From positions 62,001-126,000 of the forward strand of contig NZ_AYMU01000001.1 in assembly GCF_000633395.1 (NCBI RefSeq): a DNA stretch of 64,000 nt. Reading direction: 5' to 3'. The translations under genes were made by a program, and so were the position numbers. This stretch comes from Pseudomonas sp. PH1b. Lineage in GTDB: Bacteria > Pseudomonadota > Gammaproteobacteria > Pseudomonadales > Pseudomonadaceae. Numbering within the stretch: position 1 is the stretch's first letter; each line of letters starts with the position of its first letter. Below the pieces are notes generated by a model that saw nothing but the letters and a program-made list of their open reading frames with translations, had not been told where the DNA came from and ran no database searches. Positions 1 to 11,200 of the stretch are shown in pieces.

Positions 1-1
1 C

Positions 2-3000
2 ATGCTGCCGATGCATTTCCTGGCGTTGGACGGCATGCCTTTGACCCCCAACGGCAAGCTCGATCTGCGGGCCTTGCCGCCGTTGCAGCCGCAGGCGCCG
101 GTGGAGGCCTTTGTGGCGCCGGTCAGCGAGCTGCAGCAGGGCATCGCAGCCATCTGGCAGGCGGTGCTCAAGGTCGAGCGGGTGGGCCTGGGCGACAACT
201 TCTTCGCCCTGGGCGGCCATTCACTGCTGGCGACCCAGATCATCTCCCGGGTGCGTCGCCTGCTGGGGGCGGACGTGCCGCTGCGGGTGCTGTTCGAAAC
301 CGCGCGCCTGGACGAGTTCGTCGAACAGGTACAGGCCTGCGCCGGCGCCGCAGCGCTGCCACAGATCGAGGCGCTGGAGCGTGACGGGCCCTTGCCGGCT
401 TCCCATGCCCAGCAGCGGCAATGGCTGTTCTGGCAGATGCATCCGCAGAGCACCGCCTACCACACGCCGATCGTGGTCCGGTTGCAGGGGCGGCTGGACC
501 AGGCTGCCTTGCAGCAGACCTTCGATGCCCTGGCCCAGCGCCATGAGGCGTTCCGTACCACCTTCACCCAGCATCAGGAGCGCCTGTGCCAGGTGGTGCA
601 TGCACAGGGCGCGATCAGCGTGGCCTGGGAGCGCTTGACGCCGGGCTTGCCCCGCGAAGCCGTCCAGGCCCGCGCCCTGGAGGAGACCCAGCAGCTGTTC
701 GACCTGGAGCGCGGCCCGCTGTGCCGGGCCCGGGTGCTGCAGGTCGCCGAGCAGGACTGCCTGCTGGTGGTGACCTTGCACCACATCATTTCCGATGGCG
801 CCTCCATGAGTGTGCTGGCCCGGGAATTCGTCGCGCTGTACCGCGGCTTGATCCAGGGGCAGGCACCGCAGTTCGAGCCGTTGAGCGTGCAGTACGCCGA
901 CTACGCCAACTGGCACCGCAGCTGGTTGGAGCAGGGCGAGCAACAGCGCCAGCTGGATTACTGGCGCCAGCAACTGGGGCTGGAGCATCCGGTGCTGGAG
1001 CTGCCTCTGGATCACCCGCGCCAGGCGCTGGTGAGCCATCGCCAGGAACGCCTGGGCCTGCGCCTGCCGGCGGACCTGGAGCAAGGGCTGCGGCGCGTGG
1101 CACGGGAACATGACATGACCCTGTTCCAGCTGTTCCTGGGGTCGTTCGCGTTGCTCCTGCACCGTTACTCTGACCAGCCGGATATCCGCATCGGGGTGCC
1201 GGTGAGCAATCGTCGCCACCAGGAAATGGAAGGGGTAATGGGCTTCTTCGTCAACACCCTGGTGATGCGCGTCGAGCTGGTGCCGAGCCTGCCGGTAGGG
1301 CAGTTGCTGCGTCAGGTCAAGGCTACGGCCCTGGCCGCCCAGGCCCATCAGGACCTGCCGTTCGATCGTCTGGTGGATGCTCTCAAGCCCCAGCGTGCGC
1401 TGGACCAGAACCCGTTGTTCCAGGTGATGTACAACCACCTGAGCATTGCCGGGGAAAGCACCGACGGCGCCAGCCTGCCGGGCCTGCAAGCCGAAGAAAT
1501 GGTCCTGCAGGGCGGTACTGCGCAATTTGACCTGACCCTGGAAACCCTGGAGACCGACGCCGGGATCAACGCTTCGTTCATCTATGCCGGCGAACTGTTC
1601 GAGGTCTCCACCGTCCAGAGCCTTGCCGAGCACTGGCGCAACCTGCTGCAAGGCATGCTTGAACCGCAGCAGGCCTTGGGCGAGCTGCCGATGCTGGGCC
1701 AGGACGAGCAGCGGCGCATTCGCCAGGATTGGGACCACACCGATGTGGTCTACCCGACCCACCGTTTTGTCCACCAGCTGTTCGCCGATCAGGCGGCCAA
1801 GGCCCCGGAGGCGCCGGCAGTGTTCTTCGCCGAGCAGCGCCTGAGCTACCGCGAGCTGGATACGCAAGCCAACCAACTGGCGCACAAGCTGATCGAGCTG
1901 GGGGTCGGCCCGGAAGTACGGGTGGCCATCGCCATGCCGCGCTGCGCGGAAATCATGGTGGCCTTCCTGGCCGTGCTCAAGGCCGGTGGGGTCTATGTGC
2001 CGCTGGATATCGAATACCCCCAGGACCGCCTGCGCTACATGATGCAGGACAGCGGCGCCTGGCTGCTGTTGACCCAGAACCATCTGCTGCACCGCTTGCC
2101 GATCCCGGACGGTTTGCCGACCCTCAGCGTCGAAGGCGCGGCGGATTTTGCAGCCTATCCGGTGACCAGCCCGGAGGTAGCCCTGGCCGAGGAAAACCTC
2201 GCCTATGTGATCTACACCTCTGGCTCCACCGGGCTGCCCAAGGGCGTGGCGGTGTCCCATGGCCCGCTGGCGATGCACAGCCTGGCCACCGGCGAGCGCT
2301 ATGAAATGAGCCCGGCGGATTGCGAGCTGCACTTCATGTCCTTCGCCTTCGACGGCTCCCACGAAGGCTGGATGCACCCACTGATCTACGGCGCCAGCGT
2401 GCTGATCCGCGACGATAGCTTGTGGTCGCCGGAGTTCACCTACGAACAGATGCACCGTTATGGCGTAACCGTAGGGGTGTTCCCGCCTGTTTACCTGCAA
2501 CAACTGGCGGTGCACGCCGAGCGCGACGGCAATCCGCCGGCGGTACGGGTGTATTGCTTCGGTGGCGATGCGGTGCCCCAGGCCAGTTACGATCTGGCGT
2601 GGCGGGTGCTGCGGCCGAAGTACATCTTCAACGGCTACGGCCCGACCGAAACCGTGGTCACTCCTTTGATCTGGAAGGCCAAGGCGGGCGATCCGTGCGA
2701 TGCGGCCTACGCGCCTATCGGCAATATCGTTGGCAACCGCAGCGCCTATGTGGCCGATGCCAACCTCAACCTGTTGCCGGTGGGCGTGGCGGGCGAGCTG
2801 TACCTGGGTGGCCTGGGCGTGGCCCGGGGCTATCTGGACCGTCCTGGCCTGACGGCCGAGCGTTTTATCCCTGACCCCTACAGCACCACCGGTGCCCGGC
2901 TGTATCGCAGCGGCGACCTGACCCGCTACCGCACCGACGGCCTGGTGGAGTACGTCGGCCGTGTCGACCATCAGGTCAAGGTACGGGGCTTCCGTATCGA

Positions 3001-6000
3001 GCTGGGCGAGATCGAAGCGCGCCTGCTGGAGCAGGACCCGGTGCTGGAAGTGGCGGTGATCGCCCAGCCAGGGCCGAGCGGCCAGCAACTGGTGGGCTAC
3101 ATCGTGCCGGTGGACGCCGAGGTGGCGTCGAGCAACGAGCGCCAGGCGCAGTTGCGCGAGAGCATCAAGGCGCGCTTGCGGGAAAACCTGCCGGACTACA
3201 TGGTGCCGACCTACCTGCTGTTCCTCGAAGCGCTGCCGCTGACGCCGAACGGCAAGCTGGACCGCAAGTCGCTGCCGAAAGTCGATGCGCAGCTGATGCA
3301 GCAGACTTATGTGGCGCCGCAGAACGAACTGGAACAACAGATCGCGGCGATCTGGGCCGATGTGCTGAAGCTTGAGCAGGTGGGCGTCACCGACAACTTC
3401 TTTGAACTGGGCGGCGACTCGATCATCTCGATCCAGGTGGTCAGCCGGGCGCGGCAGGCCGGTATCCGCTTCACCCCCAAGGACCTGTTCCAGCACCAGA
3501 CGGTGCAGGGGCTGGCCACGGTGGCGGAGCAGGGCGAGGGCGGTTTGCAGATCGACCAGGGCCCGGTGCGTGGGCAAATGCCGCTGCTGCCGATCCAGCA
3601 GTGGTTCTTCGATACACCGGTGCCGGAGCGTCATCACTGGAACCAGTCGGTGCTGCTCAAGCCGCTGAAGCCTCTGAGTGCCGAGGCACTGCAGCAGGGC
3701 TTGCAAGCCTTGCTCGAACACCACGACGGCCTGCGCCTGAAGTTTGCCGAAGAAGACGCAGCCTGGGTCGCGACTTATGCCCCGCAGGGGCAGGTGACTG
3801 CGGCACCGTTGGCGGCGACGCAGGCCGATGCACTGCTGTGGCTGGCGGACGACGCCACTGAAGATTCGTTGCAAGCCCTGTGCGATACCGCGCAACGCAG
3901 CCTCGATCTGCAACAGGGGCCTTTGCTGCGTGCCGTGCTCTTCACGTTGCGTGATGGCACCCAGCGCCTGCTGCTGGCCATCCATCACCTGGTGGTGGAC
4001 GGGGTGTCCTGGCGGGTGCTGCTGGAGGACCTGCATCAGGCCCTGGTACAGCAGGCCGCCGGGCAAGCCATCAAGCTGCCGGCCAAGACCAGCTCTTCCC
4101 AGGCCTGGGCCGGCCAGTTGCAAGCCTATGCCCGCAGCGCGGCGCTGCAGCAGGAGCTGGGTTACTGGCAGGCGCAGCTGCAGGGTGTCGATTCGGGCCT
4201 GCCCTGCGACCGGACAACGGATCAGGTGGTGATCAAGGATGCCCTGAGTGTCAGCACCGAGCTGGACCCTAGCTATACCCAGCGCCTGTTGCAGGATGCG
4301 CCGGCAGCCTATCGCACCCAGATCAACGATCTGCTGCTCACCGCCCTGGCCCGGGTCATCACCCGCTGGACCGGCGACAGCAGCGCCCTGGTGCAACTGG
4401 AAGGCCACGGCCGCGAAGAGCTGTTCGACAGCATCGACCTGAGCCGCACCGTGGGCTGGTTCACCAGCGTGTTCCCGGTGAAGCTGACGCCGCAGCCGGC
4501 CCTGGCCGACTCGATCAAGCTCATCAAGGAACAGCTGCGTGCCGTGCCCAACAAGGGTATCGGCTTCGGGGCCCTGCGCTACCTGGGGGATGCCGATGCG
4601 CAGGAGGCTCTGGCGGCCTTGGCCGTACCGCGCATTACCTTCAACTACCTGGGCCAGTTCGATGGCAGCTTCGATGAGCCGGATGCCTGGTTTGCCCCCA
4701 GCGCCGAAGCCAAGGGTGCCGATCAAGGCGCCCAGGCTCCGCTGGGCAACTGGTTGAGCATCAATGGCCAGGTCTATGGCGGCCAATTGAAGCTGGGCTG
4801 GACCTTCAGCCAGGCGATGTTCGATACCGCCACCATCCAGCACCTGGCAGACGAGTATGCCAAGGAACTCAAGGCGCTGATCGAACATTGCAGCCAGCCC
4901 GAGCACCGTGGCGCGACGCCGTCGGACTTCCCGCTGGCCGGCCTGAACCAACAGCAACTGGATCAGTTGCCACTGGCCCTGGCCGAGGTCGAGGACCTCT
5001 ATCCGCTGTCGCCGATGCAACAGGGCATGCTGTTCCACACCCTCTACGAGCAGGGCGCGGGCGACTACATCAACCAACTGCGAGTGGATGTGGACGGGCT
5101 TGATCCCGAGCGCTTCCGCCAGGCCTGGCAGGCGGCCATCGACAGCCATGACATCCTGCGCAGTGGTTTCCTCTGGCAGGGCGAACTGCCGGCGCCGATT
5201 CAGGTGGTGCACAAGCGTATCCGCCTGGACTTTGTCGAGCATGACTGGCGGGCGAACGAGGCCGTGCCGAGCGCCCTGGATGGTTTGGCCGAGGAGGAGC
5301 GCCTGCGTGGTTTCGACCTACTGGCCGCGCCACTGCTACGCCTGACCCTGGTGCGCACCGGCGAACAGCGTTACCACCTGATCTACACCAACCATCACAT
5401 CCTGATGGACGGCTGGAGCAACTCGCGGCTGCTGGGTGAAGTGCTGCAGCGCTATGCGGGGCAGTTCGCCAGCCAGGCACCCGGGCGCTACCGCGACTAC
5501 ATCGCCTGGCTGCAACGCCAGGACGCCCAGCTCAGCGAGACCTTCTGGAAACAGCAGCTGGCAACTTTGGATGAGCCAACCCGTCTGGCCCAGGCCATCA
5601 GCCGCGGCAGCCAGGCTCCGGCCGGCAAGGGCTACGCCGCCCATCAACAGCACCTGGACCTGCAACAGACGCAACGCTTGAGCGAGTTCGCCCGGCAGCA
5701 GAAGGTCACGGTCAACACTCTGGTGCAGGCTGCCTGGCTGCTGTTGCTGCAGCGTTATACCGGGCAGGACAGCGTGGTGTTCGGCGCCACGGTCTCCGGC
5801 CGTCCGGCGGAGCTCAAGGGCGTGGAGCAACAGATCGGCCTGTTCATCAACACGCTGCCGGTCGTGGCTGCGCCGCGTCCGGACATGCCGGTCAGTGACT
5901 GGCTGCAGCTGGTGCAGGAACGCAACCTGGCCCTGCGCGATTTCGAACACACGCCGCTGTACGACGTGCAGCGCTGGGCCGGCCTGGGGGGCGAGGCACT

Positions 6001-8206
6001 GTTCGACAACATCCTGGTGTTCGAGAACTATCCGGTGTCCGAGGCCCTGGCCCAAGGCGCCCCGGCGCAGTTGAGCTTCGGCATGGCGGCCAACCATGAG
6101 CAGACCAACTACCCGCTGACCCTGTCGGTGTACCTGGGGCAGACCCTGGCGTTCGACTACAGCTATGCCCTGGAGCATTTCGCCGAGGCGAACATCCGGC
6201 AACTGGCGGCCTACCTGGAACAGGTGCTCATGGCGCTGGTGGAGCAGGCGCAGTCGAGCATCGGCGAGTTGGCGTTGACTGGCGCTACCGAGCGCCGCTT
6301 GATCGAGGAGCAACGCAGCCGTACTTCGGTGCGAGACCTGTCGCCGCTCTGCGTCCAGCAGTTGATCGAGGCCCAGGCCGCGCGCACTCCGGATGCCGTG
6401 GCGCTGCTGTGCGCCGGTGAGCAACTGAGCTATGGCCAGTTCAACCAGCGGGCCAACCAGTTGGCCCATGCGTTGATCGAGCAGGGCGTGGGCCCGGATG
6501 TGCGGGTGGGCATTGCCGTGGAGCGCGGGCTGGACATGATTGTCGGCCTGCTGGCGGTGCTCAAGGCCGGTGGCGCCTACGTGCCGCTGGACCCCGAGTA
6601 CCCCCAGGACCGCCTGCACTACATGATGCAGGACAGCGGCATCCAGCTGCTGCTGACCCAGTCGCCGCTGCTGGAGCGCCTTCGCGACGGAGTGGCTGTG
6701 CCCCACCTGTGCCTGGATCAGCAGGGCCTGGACGGCTATGCCCGGAGCAACCCGCAACCGCGGGCGCACGGCGCCAACCTGGCGTACGTGATGTACACCT
6801 CCGGTTCCACCGGCCGGCCCAAGGGTGTGGATATCAGCCACAGCGCCTTGACCCAGCATGCGCAGATTTCCCGGGATTATTTCAACATGACGGCTGCGGA
6901 CCGTGGCCTGCAGTTCTCCACCTTCAACTTCGATGCCTTTGTCGAACAGCTGTACCCGGCGTTGATCTGTGGTGCCTCGGTGGTGATCCGCGGCAAGGCG
7001 CTGTGGGACAGCGAAACCTTCTACCGCGAGCTGATCGAGCAGGGCATCAGCATCGTCGACTTGAGCACCGCCTACTGGTTCATGCTGGGCAAGGATTTCG
7101 CCAGCCGCGAACCCCGCGACTTCGGCCGCCTGCGCCAACTCAACCTGGGGGGCGAAGCCATGCCGGCAGAAGGCGTGGCGGCGTGGAAGAAGGCCGGCCT
7201 GAAACACGCCTGCCTGCTCAACACCTACGGGCCGACCGAAGCCACGGTGAGCGTGACCGCCCATGACTGCAGCCCCTACCTACAGGACGGTGAAACCCTG
7301 CCGAGCCAGATGCCGCTGGGCAAGGGCTTGCCGGGCCGTTCCATCTACCTGCTGGACAACAGCGGCCACCTGACCCTCAGCGGCGCCACCGGCGAGCTGA
7401 TGATCGGCGGCGAGCTGCTGGCCCGGGGTTACCACGACCGCCCAGGCTTGACTGCCGAGCGTTTCATTCCCGATCCGTTCAGCAGTGATGGCGGTCGCTT
7501 GTATCGCTCCGGCGATCTGGCCCGCTATGACGCCGAGGGCGTGATCGAGTACGCCGGGCGCATCGACCACCAGGTGAAGATCCGCGGTTTCCGCATCGAA
7601 ATGGGCGAGATCGAGGCGCGGCTGCTGGAGCTGCCACTGGTGCGCGAAGCCGTGGTGCTGGCCCAGGAGGCGGCCGGTGGTCCACAGCTGGTGGCCTACG
7701 TGGTGGCGGCCGCGGGCGTGGCGGCAGAGAGCCCGGAACAGCAGGCACAGGTGCGCGAGCAACTCAAAGCGGCCCTCAAGGAGGTGTTGCCGGACTACAT
7801 GCTGCCGGCGCACCTGCTGTTCCTTGAGGCCCTGCCGCTGAGCCCCAACGGCAAGCTGGACCGCAAGGCCCTGCCCAAGGCCGACGCCAGCCTGTTGCAG
7901 CAGGCCTACATCGCCCCACAGAGCGAACTGGAACAGCAGGTCGCGGCGATCTGGGCCCAGGTGCTGGAGGTCGAGCAAGTGGGCATGAACGATAACTTCT
8001 TTGAACTAGGTGGGCATTCCTTGTTGGTAACCGCGATGGTCTCTCGAGTCCAGCTCAAGCTTGGGCGCCAGGTCAGTGTGCAGATGGCGTTTGAATTTCC
8101 AACCCTGGGGCTGTTCGTCAGCCAGTTGCAACAGACGCCCGGGCAGGTGCAAGGCGCCGACCTGAGTGCGCTGGAACTGTTGCTCGACGAAATGGAGGCT
8201 GTGTAA
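2..8206 (+). CDS. pvdI: Pyoverdine NRPS PvdI, 3' part (5' end outside window)
   Basis: This is the C-terminal 2734 residues of a pyoverdine peptide synthetase; the reading frame is open at the window edge and the first ATG is not the real start. Domain order, by visible motifs at approximate residues, is: end of an A domain (NGKLD, 20), T (LGGHSL, 73), C (HHIISDG, 260), A (YTSGSTG, 737), T (LGGDSI, 1139), E (HHLVVDG, 1329), C (HHILMDG, 1798), A (2264), T (LGGHSL, 2673), and no thioesterase. Aligned by eye to GrsA, the first complete A domain has pocket residues D-G-E-V-C-G-G-V-T, which I assign to formyl-hydroxyornithine. The next has D-A-E-D-N-G-T-V-S, which I assign to lysine. The E domain predicts D-fOHOrn. 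The chain passes to PvdJ, whose ATG overlaps this stop by one base (TAATG). The name follows PAO1 gene order; the specificities are inferences. Confidence 0.93.
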   Translation: MLPMHFLALDGMPLTPNGKLDLRALPPLQPQAPVEAFVAPVSELQQGIAAIWQAVLKVERVGLGDNFFALGGHSLLATQIISRVRRLLGADVPLRVLFETARLDEFVEQVQACAGAAALPQIEALERDGPLPASHAQQRQWLFWQMHPQSTAYHTPIVVRLQGRLDQAALQQTFDALAQRHEAFRTTFTQHQERLCQVVHAQGAISVAWERLTPGLPREAVQARALEETQQLFDLERGPLCRARVLQVAEQDCLLVVTLHHIISDGASMSVLAREFVALYRGLIQGQAPQFEPLSVQYADYANWHRSWLEQGEQQRQLDYWRQQLGLEHPVLELPLDHPRQALVSHRQERLGLRLPADLEQGLRRVAREHDMTLFQLFLGSFALLLHRYSDQPDIRIGVPVSNRRHQEMEGVMGFFVNTLVMRVELVPSLPVGQLLRQVKATALAAQAHQDLPFDRLVDALKPQRALDQNPLFQVMYNHLSIAGESTDGASLPGLQAEEMVLQGGTAQFDLTLETLETDAGINASFIYAGELFEVSTVQSLAEHWRNLLQGMLEPQQALGELPMLGQDEQRRIRQDWDHTDVVYPTHRFVHQLFADQAAKAPEAPAVFFAEQRLSYRELDTQANQLAHKLIELGVGPEVRVAIAMPRCAEIMVAFLAVLKAGGVYVPLDIEYPQDRLRYMMQDSGAWLLLTQNHLLHRLPIPDGLPTLSVEGAADFAAYPVTSPEVALAEENLAYVIYTSGSTGLPKGVAVSHGPLAMHSLATGERYEMSPADCELHFMSFAFDGSHEGWMHPLIYGASVLIRDDSLWSPEFTYEQMHRYGVTVGVFPPVYLQQLAVHAERDGNPPAVRVYCFGGDAVPQASYDLAWRVLRPKYIFNGYGPTETVVTPLIWKAKAGDPCDAAYAPIGNIVGNRSAYVADANLNLLPVGVAGELYLGGLGVARGYLDRPGLTAERFIPDPYSTTGARLYRSGDLTRYRTDGLVEYVGRVDHQVKVRGFRIELGEIEARLLEQDPVLEVAVIAQPGPSGQQLVGYIVPVDAEVASSNERQAQLRESIKARLRENLPDYMVPTYLLFLEALPLTPNGKLDRKSLPKVDAQLMQQTYVAPQNELEQQIAAIWADVLKLEQVGVTDNFFELGGDSIISIQVVSRARQAGIRFTPKDLFQHQTVQGLATVAEQGEGGLQIDQGPVRGQMPLLPIQQWFFDTPVPERHHWNQSVLLKPLKPLSAEALQQGLQALLEHHDGLRLKFAEEDAAWVATYAPQGQVTAAPLAATQADALLWLADDATEDSLQALCDTAQRSLDLQQGPLLRAVLFTLRDGTQRLLLAIHHLVVDGVSWRVLLEDLHQALVQQAAGQAIKLPAKTSSSQAWAGQLQAYARSAALQQELGYWQAQLQGVDSGLPCDRTTDQVVIKDALSVSTELDPSYTQRLLQDAPAAYRTQINDLLLTALARVITRWTGDSSALVQLEGHGREELFDSIDLSRTVGWFTSVFPVKLTPQPALADSIKLIKEQLRAVPNKGIGFGALRYLGDADAQEALAALAVPRITFNYLGQFDGSFDEPDAWFAPSAEAKGADQGAQAPLGNWLSINGQVYGGQLKLGWTFSQAMFDTATIQHLADEYAKELKALIEHCSQPEHRGATPSDFPLAGLNQQQLDQLPLALAEVEDLYPLSPMQQGMLFHTLYEQGAGDYINQLRVDVDGLDPERFRQAWQAAIDSHDILRSGFLWQGELPAPIQVVHKRIRLDFVEHDWRANEAVPSALDGLAEEERLRGFDLLAAPLLRLTLVRTGEQRYHLIYTNHHILMDGWSNSRLLGEVLQRYAGQFASQAPGRYRDYIAWLQRQDAQLSETFWKQQLATLDEPTRLAQAISRGSQAPAGKGYAAHQQHLDLQQTQRLSEFARQQKVTVNTLVQAAWLLLLQRYTGQDSVVFGATVSGRPAELKGVEQQIGLFINTLPVVAAPRPDMPVSDWLQLVQERNLALRDFEHTPLYDVQRWAGLGGEALFDNILVFENYPVSEALAQGAPAQLSFGMAANHEQTNYPLTLSVYLGQTLAFDYSYALEHFAEANIRQLAAYLEQVLMALVEQAQSSIGELALTGATERRLIEEQRSRTSVRDLSPLCVQQLIEAQAARTPDAVALLCAGEQLSYGQFNQRANQLAHALIEQGVGPDVRVGIAVERGLDMIVGLLAVLKAGGAYVPLDPEYPQDRLHYMMQDSGIQLLLTQSPLLERLRDGVAVPHLCLDQQGLDGYARSNPQPRAHGANLAYVMYTSGSTGRPKGVDISHSALTQHAQISRDYFNMTAADRGLQFSTFNFDAFVEQLYPALICGASVVIRGKALWDSETFYRELIEQGISIVDLSTAYWFMLGKDFASREPRDFGRLRQLNLGGEAMPAEGVAAWKKAGLKHACLLNTYGPTEATVSVTAHDCSPYLQDGETLPSQMPLGKGLPGRSIYLLDNSGHLTLSGATGELMIGGELLARGYHDRPGLTAERFIPDPFSSDGGRLYRSGDLARYDAEGVIEYAGRIDHQVKIRGFRIEMGEIEARLLELPLVREAVVLAQEAAGGPQLVAYVVAAAGVAAESPEQQAQVREQLKAALKEVLPDYMLPAHLLFLEALPLSPNGKLDRKALPKADASLLQQAYIAPQSELEQQVAAIWAQVLEVEQVGMNDNFFELGGHSLLVTAMVSRVQLKLGRQVSVQMAFEFPTLGLFVSQLQQTPGQVQGADLSALELLLDEMEAV

Positions 8207-11200
8207 TGGACAACACCACCGCGCTGAAAATTGTCAAAGGCTTCATCCTGCTGCCCCTGGAGAAGCGCAAGGTCTACCTGCAGAAGATGCTCGAACAGGG
8301 CATCTCCCCGGCCAACCTGCCGATTCCCGAGGTGCGCCTGAGCCAGGAGCGCCTGCCGCTGTCCTATGCCCAGCAACGCCAGTGGTTCCTCTGGCAACTG
8401 GCGCCCGAGAGCACCGCCTATCACATTCCCAAGGCCCTGCGCCTGCGCGGGAAGCTGAACGTCGAGGCCTTGCAGCGCAGCTTCGACAGCCTGATCGCCC
8501 GCCATGAAAGCCTGCGCACGCATTTTGTCGAGGAGGCCGACACGGCGCTGCAGGTGGTCGCCCCCGAGGCGCGCCTGGAACTGCTGCGCCAGGCACTGCC
8601 GGCCCAGGCGAGCGAACAGCAGATCCAGGCGGCCGTGCAGGACTTCGTCCAGGCCCAGACCCGGCAACTGTTCGATTTGCTGGCCGGGCCGCTGCTCAGG
8701 GTTGGCCTGTTGCAGGTGGCCGAGGATGACCATGTGCTGGTCCTGACCCAGCACCACATCGTCTCCGATGGCTGGTCGATGCAGGTCATGGTGGATGAAC
8801 TGATCGCGCTCTACCTCGGTTTCTGCCAAGGGCAGACGGCGTCGTTGCCGGCGCTGCCGATCCAGTATGCCGACTACGCCCTCTGGCAGCGCCACTGGAT
8901 GGAAGCCGGTGAAAAGGACCGGCAACTGGCCTACTGGACGGCGCAACTGGGCGGCGAGCAACCCTTGCTCGAACTGCCTCTGGATCGCCCGCGCCCTGCG
9001 GTGCAGAGCCATAGGGGCGGGCGCCTGGAGCTGACCCTGGAGCAGCCCTTGAGTGAAACCCTGGGCAGCCTGGCCCAGCGGGAAGGGGTGACCCTGTTCA
9101 TGCTGTTGCTGGCCTCTTTTCAGACCCTGCTGCACCGCTACAGCGGCCAGGCCGACATCCGCGTCGGTGTGCCCATTGCCAACCGCAACCGGGTCGAGAC
9201 CGAGCGCCTGATCGGCTTCTTCGTCAACACCCAGGTGCTCAAGGCCGAGATCGACGGGCAGATGTCCTTCAGCCAGTTGCTGCAGCAGGTACGCCAGACC
9301 GCCCTGGCGGCGCAGGCGCACCAGGACCTGCCGTTCGAGCAGTTGGTGGAGGCCTTGCAACCGGAGCGCAGCCTGAGCCACAACCCGCTGTTCCAGGTGA
9401 TGTTCAACCACCAGGTGGAAGCGGCAGGCACAGGCAAACCCCTGAACCTGCCGGGCCTGAGCATCGAGGCCCTGGACTCCCAAGGGCAGTCGGCGCAGTT
9501 CGACCTGACCCTGGACACCGTGGAAACCCAGGGCCGGATCGCCGCGTCCCTGGTCTATGCCACCGATGTGTTCGACGCCGCCACCATCGAGCGCCTGGCC
9601 GCCCATTGGCGCCAGTTGCTGCAAAGCGTGGCCAGCCAGCCACAGCAGCGCATCGGCCTGTTGCCCTTGCTTGAGGCCGATGAGCAGGCGCAGATCCTTG
9701 GTCAGTGGAACCGGCTGCAGCAGGCATTCCCTTCCCGGGCCTGCGTTCATCAGCTCATCGAGGCCCAGGCCGCCAAGACGCCTCAGGCCATTGCCCTGAC
9801 CTTCGGCGGACAGAACCTGGACTACCAGCAGCTCAACCAGCGGGCCAACCGCCTGGCGCACAAGCTCATCGAACAGGGCGTGGGGCCCAATGTCCTGGTG
9901 GGGCTGGCGGTGGAGCGCAGCCTGGAGATGGTCATCGGCCTGCTGGCGATCCTCAAGGCCGGCGGTGCCTATGTGCCGCTGGACCCGGCCTATCCCCAGG
10001 ACCGCCTGCAGCACATGATGCAGGACAGCGCCATCGCGCTGCTGCTGACCCAGGGGCATCTGCAGCAGGGCTTGCCGGCGTTTGCCGGCAGCACCTGGTT
10101 GCTGGAGCAGTCCCTGGACGGCTACCGGATCGACAACCCGGAGGTCGGGGTGACGCCCGAAGACCTGGCCTACGTGATCTACACCTCCGGCTCCACCGGC
10201 AAGCCCAAGGGCACCTTGCAGCCGCACCACAACGTCCTGCGTCTGTTCGCAGCCACCCAGCAGTGGTTCCAGTTCGGCGCCGAGGATGTCTGGAGCTTGT
10301 TCCACTCCTATGCGTTCGACTTCTCGGTGTGGGAAATCTTCGGTGCCCTGCTGTATGGCGGGCGGCTGCTGATCGTGCCCCAGGAGGTGGCGCGCTCGGC
10401 CCAGGACTTCTACCCGCTGCTGTGCAGCGAGGGCGTGACGGTACTCAACCAGACGCCCTCGGCGTTCCGCCAGTTGATGCACGTGGCCTGCAGCGCCGAG
10501 CCTGCGCATCGGCTGCGCTACATCGTGTTCGGTGGCGAGGCCCTGGAGGTCAATACCCTGCAACCCTGGTTCCAGCGTTTCGGCGATCAGCGGCCGCGGC
10601 TGGTGAACATGTACGGCATCACCGAAACCACGGTGCACGTGACCTATCGTCCCTTGTCCGTGGCGGATCTGAGCCTGACGGGGGCCAGCCCGATTGGCGA
10701 GCTGATTCCCGACATGTCCTGGTATTTGCTGGACGGCAACCTGCAACCGGTGCCCAAGGGCTGCATCGGTGAGCTGTATGTCGGGCGTGCCGGGCTGGCC
10801 TGGGGCTACCTGAACCGCGGTGACTTGAGCGCGGCGCGGTTTGTCCCGGACCCGTTTGGCGAGGCCGGTGGGCGTCTGTACCGCACCGGCGATCTGGCGC
10901 GTTATCAGGCCGACGGTTCAATCGGCTATATCGGCCGTATCGACCACCAGGTGAAGATCCGCGGCTTCCGCATCGAGCTGGGCGAGATCGAGACTCGGCT
11001 GCTGGAGTTGCCTGCGGTGCGCGAGGCGGTGGTGCTGGCCCCGGAGGGCCCCGACGGCCCGCAGCTGGTGGCCTACGTGGTGCCCGACGGCCTGGACTGG
11101 AACAGCCAGGACCCGGTTGCCGAGCAACTGCCACTGCGCGACGGCATCAAGGCCGGGCTGCGCGAGCACCTGCCGGGCTACATGGTTCCGGCCCATGTGC

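Noticed and set aside
221-5242. Very long open frame antisense to pvdI (and similar ones at 7906-10746, 22735-25380 and 25426-27327)
   Set aside because: These are mirror frames of high-G+C NRPS code. They lack family motifs, repeat wherever modules repeat, and have composition (runs of Q, H, L, G) typical of antisense shadows.
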